Assembly (NCBI GenBank): GCA_937141995.1
Contig: CAKZQX010001041.1
Coordinates: forward strand, 1 to 7,405
DNA from: an uncultured Chloroflexaceae bacterium
Lineage (GTDB): Bacteria > Chloroflexota > Chloroflexia > Chloroflexales > Chloroflexaceae
Direction of reading: 5' to 3'
Length of the DNA: 7,405 nt
Shown: positions 4,202-7,405 of the stretch, in pieces
How the letters are laid out: every line of letters begins with the position of its first letter
Position numbering within the stretch: the first letter of the stretch is position 1
The notes under the pieces: model-generated
The model's input: the letters and a program-made list of their open reading frames with translations, nothing else
Databases searched by the model: none
Told to the model about the DNA's origin: nothing
Program-made: the position numbers and the translations under genes

Positions 4202-6703
4202 ATGCACAGGCTTCTACGCATTGCGGTGATCGTCGTTGGTCTTACCTGGCTGCTGCCCCCGATGGTAGCATCTCACGGTATCGTCACTTCCCCGGTCAGC
4301 AGCGCACAGGCTCCCCTGACTCAAGCCGACACGCCCTACGCAGGACGCCTCTGGAACGGCAATAACCCGTTTCATCAACCGGCCGCAACCAGTAACTACT
4401 ATGGCAGCGGCGATGCCAATAATGACGGAAGTGTCACCGCAGCAGATGCGACACTGGCCCGACAGATGGCGGATGGGCACACGCCCCCCGCGCCCCGCGC
4501 CGATGTTGACGGCAGCGGGCAGGTGACACCTGCCGATGCCGCCCTTATCACAGCGGCACTCCAGGGGAACCCGTTGCCTGGCTGGTGGAATCATCTGCCG
4601 ACCCGCGCCGCGCGCAATGCCTGGATTGATCGCATCCTGGCGATTGATCAGACCAACCAGCACCCCTACCGCGACCCCTGGTTTATCTGCTACCAGTATG
4701 TTCGGCAGCTCTTTATTCATAGCACCGGCTACCGCGACGATCTCTACTGGACCGGCTACGACGGTGGGCAGACCCGGTTTAACCTGCCGATGTACACCGT
4801 TTCGGTGAACCATTCCACCATCGATCATGCACTCAACGCTATTCTGGTGGGCGACAATCCACTCGATTTTGCCGACTGGCGCTTTATCGAGCCGCAGACG
4901 GATGCGGACGCACATCCCGGCATGTGGAATTTGCCTTACGGCGCTGAACTGATCATCCAGATCCCGTCGGAACTAGGGTTTTGTACAGGCGACTGCCCCA
5001 GACCGGAAAAGCTGCGCTTTCGGGTCACAGAGTCCGGCGGAACGCTGGAGTGGGTGTACGACAGCGATTTTCGCACCACCCGGCCCACTCCCCCAACGCA
5101 CACGCCCGACAACGCGATCGACCGCTGGAACCCGGCAATTATCCCGGTAGATGCCGGCACGCTCCTGTTTGAGCAATCCCGCGCGGATATGTCGGGCACA
5201 ACCGATCTGCATCTGGCCGACCCACTGCACCTGGATGCAGCCACACCGCTGATCGGGGAAGCGTTGCCCAGCCGCCTGCTCGATCTGGTACAGGCCGACG
5301 ATGGAACGATCCATCTGCTCTGGAAGGGCCGGCCGGACTACCGCCCCGGCGTATTTCATGGCATTCTGGACCCGGCAGCGCGGAGGGTCAGGCATATTAC
5401 GCGGGTCACGACCGAACCCATGCCCGATGTGCGGATGGGCCGCCTGGTGATCACCCCGGCGGGCGCGCGGCACGCCTTCTGGTTCCAGGGCCACCCGAGG
5501 GAGAAGGGGATCTACTGGAGCCGGTGGAGCGGCACCGGCTGGCAGCCCCGCCAGAATCTGACGCCGGAGATCCAGCTTTCCGGTTATCCGGGCACGGTTA
5601 ATCGGGACTTTAATCGCTATCGCTTCGATGTGGTGGTGACAAGCAATGGCGATCTGCTGTTTGCCTGGGTAGATCGGGTGACCACCTGGGACAATGGCAT
5701 CCGCATGCGCCGTTTCACAGGCGCGTGGAGTGCGCCGTCGGTTATCGCGGATGACAACACACGCGGACTGGATCTGGTCGCCGACGCAACCGGCACGCTG
5801 CACCTGGTCGCCTGGTCCGGCCCGGCCCAGACCTACTACAGCAGCGGCTCACGCGGGCGGGGCAGCCTCCGGCATCGCACCCTGACCGACACAGCCTGGT
5901 CTGCTCCTACGGCGGTCAGCAGCGCTACCACGGCCTGCTGTACCCGCATGGTGGCGGATAGCGCCGGCGCGGTCTATCTGGTGTGGGAGCAGCAGGTAGA
6001 TGATCAGGTGGTGCCGGCCTGGAGCCGGTATGCCAATGGTGCCTGGGACGCCCCCCAGACTCTGCCGATTCCTGCCGGCAGCGCGGCCTGGTACCCTAGC
6101 GCCGCACTGCTGCCCAACGGCACCCTGATGCTGGCCTGGTCATCCCGCTCCGCAACCCGGGTGACACTGGCGACACACACGGTTGCAGAGGTCACGCCAC
6201 CGACCGCAACTGCAACCGTAACCCCATCGGCAACTGCAACCCCAACGCCGACCGCAACTGCAACACCGACGCCGACCGCAACACCGACGCCGACCGCAAC
6301 GCCAACACCAAGCCCGACGCCGACCGCAACACCGACGCCGACCGCGACACCAACGCTGACCGCAATTTCCACACCAACCGCCACTTCCACACCAACCGCC
6401 ATGTCTATGCCCACACCGACCGCATCATCAACACCAGATGAGTCGCCCGTGCCAGGTGCAATCGCCACGCCAACCGCATCAGCGATACCAACCGCCACGT
6501 CCACGCCCCCACCAACACCAACCGTGTCACCGATGATGACCGTGGCAACGACAGCAACACTATCGCCCACGCCAACCGCAACCGCTACATCGCTGCCGGA
6601 TCCACAACCTGACCAACCCGACCAGTCCGATCAACCGGATCAACCGGACCCGCAACCCGGGCCGCCGTTGCATGAACTCTTTCTGCCGCTCCTTGTGCGA
6701 TAG
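4202..6703 (+). CDS. Exported modular protein: dockerin-like, Cys/His domain, propeller, PT linker
   Basis: Encodes 833 residues. GGAGG at 4193-4197 precedes ATG 4202. Residues 1-24 are a signal peptide (MHRLLR, a hydrophobic core, then VAS; alternative cut after SSAQA). Residues about 69-117 hold two calcium-loop segments, GDANNDGSVTAADA and ADVDGSGQVTPADA, typical of a type I dockerin but at the N-terminus rather than the usual C-terminus. Residues about 125-300 form a globular domain with C163 (FICYQYVRQL), H204/H209 (VNHSTIDHALNAILVG) and DWRFIEPQ (225-232). That order recalls transglutaminase/papain-like Cys-His-acid sites, but I do not recognise the family. Residues about 355-660 contain five to six repeats with motifs such as DGTIHLLW, NGDLLFAWVD, TGTLHLVAW, AGAVYLVW and NGTLMLAW, the pattern of a beta-propeller of the sialidase/BNR-like kind. 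A Pro-Thr-Ala linker (664-797), a DQP-rich stretch (799-819) and the tail HELFLPLLVR end it. It probably acts at or outside the cell surface, and the substrate is unknown. Confidence 0.9.
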   Translation: MHRLLRIAVIVVGLTWLLPPMVASHGIVTSPVSSAQAPLTQADTPYAGRLWNGNNPFHQPAATSNYYGSGDANNDGSVTAADATLARQMADGHTPPAPRADVDGSGQVTPADAALITAALQGNPLPGWWNHLPTRAARNAWIDRILAIDQTNQHPYRDPWFICYQYVRQLFIHSTGYRDDLYWTGYDGGQTRFNLPMYTVSVNHSTIDHALNAILVGDNPLDFADWRFIEPQTDADAHPGMWNLPYGAELIIQIPSELGFCTGDCPRPEKLRFRVTESGGTLEWVYDSDFRTTRPTPPTHTPDNAIDRWNPAIIPVDAGTLLFEQSRADMSGTTDLHLADPLHLDAATPLIGEALPSRLLDLVQADDGTIHLLWKGRPDYRPGVFHGILDPAARRVRHITRVTTEPMPDVRMGRLVITPAGARHAFWFQGHPREKGIYWSRWSGTGWQPRQNLTPEIQLSGYPGTVNRDFNRYRFDVVVTSNGDLLFAWVDRVTTWDNGIRMRRFTGAWSAPSVIADDNTRGLDLVADATGTLHLVAWSGPAQTYYSSGSRGRGSLRHRTLTDTAWSAPTAVSSATTACCTRMVADSAGAVYLVWEQQVDDQVVPAWSRYANGAWDAPQTLPIPAGSAAWYPSAALLPNGTLMLAWSSRSATRVTLATHTVAEVTPPTATATVTPSATATPTPTATATPTPTATPTPTATPTPSPTPTATPTPTATPTLTAISTPTATSTPTAMSMPTPTASSTPDESPVPGAIATPTASAIPTATSTPPPTPTVSPMMTVATTATLSPTPTATATSLPDPQPDQPDQSDQPDQPDPQPGPPLHELFLPLLVR
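6197..6358 (+). repeat. DNA minisatellite coding the PTATPTPT linker
   Basis: Degenerate 12-18-bp units built from ACACCGACGCCGACCGCA encode Thr-Pro-Thr-Ala repeats. Near-identical neighbouring units suggest growth and shrinkage by slippage, so the linker length should vary between strains. The long minus-strand frame opposite it is a shadow of this periodicity. Confidence 0.75.
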
Positions 6704-6761
6704 CAGCGCCAGGCGCGAATCGCCCCGACATACGGCGTATCCATGGTACGATACTCATGTA

Positions 6762-6985
6762 CAGGACTTACGCGATGTGCGTGCAAACGGACCGTTTGCT
6801 CTCGATAACGGCGTACTTCGCCTGCGGCAGCGCGGCAGCATGGTACGTTTTTTCTTTTTCCGAAAAATTTGACTCGGAGAGCCAAATTTTTCGGAAAAAG
6901 AATGTCATGTTCCACCCTGCCGGAGGCGAATCGGGCCAGTTGTCTAGGCAGACGCCTGGGTTTGGAACCGACCGCGTAACTCCTG
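6762..6985 (+). mobile_element. Dispersed hairpin-core repeat, copy B (near intact)
   Basis: A 224-bp element with 13-bp terminal inverted repeats, CAGGACTTACGCG (6762-6774) and CGCGTAACTCCTG (6973-6985), matching at 12 of 13 positions. A 7-bp direct repeat TCATGTA (6755-6761 and 6986-6992) flanks it and fits a target-site duplication. It is homologous to 620-837 through both flanks but not through the core. It has no open frame worth calling, so it looks like a MITE moved by a transposase encoded elsewhere. It ends 40 bp before the CDGSH gene and could supply or interrupt that gene's promoter. Confidence 0.75.
6852..6902. repeat. Perfect 20-bp hairpin core of copy B
   Basis: Positions 6852-6871 and 6883-6902 pair perfectly. 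After one A-C mismatch, CTC (6873-6875) pairs with GAG (6879-6881) around GGA. As in copy A, the U-run is on the 5' side and the A-run on the 3' side, so it is not a standard terminator. Its sequence is unrelated to the stem of copy A although it occupies the same place between TGGTACG and TTCCACCCTGCCGG. Confidence 0.85.
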
Positions 6986-7025
6986 TCATGTAGTATTCGC
7001 GTAGCAGCCCCAAAAGGAGCAGACG

Positions 7026-7405
7026 ATGAGCGAAAAAGTCAAGGAGTATGCGGGCGAGGGAATTGTCGTGCGCTATGATGTCAGGCGTTGTATTCACTTC
7101 GCGGCGTGTGTGCGTACGCTTCCCAATGTGTTTGATCCGAACAAGCGTCCCTGGATTGATCCGCAACAGGGTAATGCCGATGAGATAGCCGAGGCAGTGA
7201 TGCGCTGTCCCACCGGCGCGCTCCACTTTGAACGCACCGACCAGGGTGCCACCGAGCCGCTCCCCGCCGAAAATGTTATCACTGTGAGCGCGGATGGGCC
7301 GCTCTACCTGCGTGGCGATATTGAAATCAGCGGGCCGGACGGCACGACGCTGCTGAAGGATACACGGGTAGCACTCTGCCGCTGTGGTGCTTCGCAAAAC
7401 AAGCC
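7026..7405 (+). CDS. CDGSH iron-sulfur protein with divergent 4Fe-4S domain (3' end cut off)
   Basis: The first 126 residues are visible; the gene runs past the window edge. The start is ATG 7026, with AAGGAG at 7014-7019 and 6-nt spacing. Residues about 12-70 match the divergent single-cluster 4Fe-4S domain (Fer4_19 type): C22-IHFAA-C28, then LPNVFDPNKRPWI and C61-PTGAL. From residue 79 a second part begins with the strand pattern PLYLRGDIEI and reaches LCRCGASQNK (117-126). This is the start of a CDGSH motif (C-x-C-x2-S-x3-P-x-C-D-G-x-H); the final bases CC fit the proline. CDGSH motifs bind a 2Fe-2S cluster through three Cys and one His. The combination suggests a small cytoplasmic redox or cluster-transfer protein, with no known partner visible. 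It is probably transcribed alone: the intergenic repeat upstream separates it from the preceding gene. Confidence 0.88.
   Translation, partial: MSEKVKEYAGEGIVVRYDVRRCIHFAACVRTLPNVFDPNKRPWIDPQQGNADEIAEAVMRCPTGALHFERTDQGATEPLPAENVITVSADGPLYLRGDIEISGPDGTTLLKDTRVALCRCGASQNK

Noticed and set aside
4973..5803. 276-residue open frame on the minus strand
   Set aside because: It is a shadow of the 833-residue exported protein. Its composition is Arg/Ala-rich and it matches no domain I know.
6004..6570. 188-residue Val-Gly-Ala repeat protein on the minus strand
   Set aside because: This is the reverse complement of the PT-linker minisatellite, an artefact of the repeat period.
6768..7397. 209-residue open frame on the minus strand
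   Set aside because: It is antisense to the CDGSH gene, whose cysteine motifs and AAGGAG site clearly mark the + strand as coding, and it crosses the copy B hairpin.

Overview
The window most likely comes from a filamentous member of the Chloroflexota (Chloroflexia, in the Roseiflexus/Chloroflexus/Kouleothrix neighbourhood). The basis is the gene style: a large exported protein with a long Pro-Thr-Ala-Thr linker and a terminal FLPLLVR tail, a SufB/SufD-like protein of the short (about 330-residue) type, and intergenic regions full of GGGACGCG-type palindromes. This assignment is inference from composition and recalled family features, not from a marker gene. All supported genes are on the + strand.

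Layout. 108-485: a small two-helix membrane protein of unknown function. 486-1329: a long gene-poor stretch holding an 8-bp triplet repeat with a 16-bp palindrome (531-594), then degenerate direct and inverted copies of a dispersed repeat (about 620-1018) with very long perfect hairpins. 1330-1782: a SnoaL-like/ester-cyclase-fold protein. 1783-2092: a repeat-end relic, a 13-bp-stem hairpin and a striking sigma-54-type -24/-12 sequence. 2093-3094 and 3130-3501: a probable two-gene operon, a divergent SufB/SufD-like Fe-S assembly protein followed by a NifX/NifB-C-domain-like protein, with a hairpin across the junction. 3502-4201: 700 bases without genes, with an 83-bp duplicated block, one copy of which appears to be interrupted by a ~157-bp palindrome-carrying insert. 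4202-6703: an exported 833-residue modular protein (signal peptide, N-terminal dockerin-like pair of calcium loops, Cys/His domain of uncertain class, beta-propeller-like repeats, PT linker, DQP linker, FLPLLVR tail). 6704-7025: an almost intact copy of the dispersed repeat, with 13-bp terminal inverted repeats and a 7-bp flanking direct repeat. 7026-7405: a CDGSH/divergent-4Fe-4S protein, cut by the window end.

How the parts relate. Three of the six genes (SufBD-like, NifX-like, CDGSH/Fer4_19) concern iron-sulfur or related metal clusters. Only the SufBD-like and NifX-like genes are close enough to be one transcription unit. The most unusual item is the dispersed repeat. Its flanks and terminal repeats are conserved between copies, while the centre is a perfect palindrome whose sequence differs from copy to copy. 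It looks like a non-autonomous (MITE-like) element with a hypervariable hairpin core.
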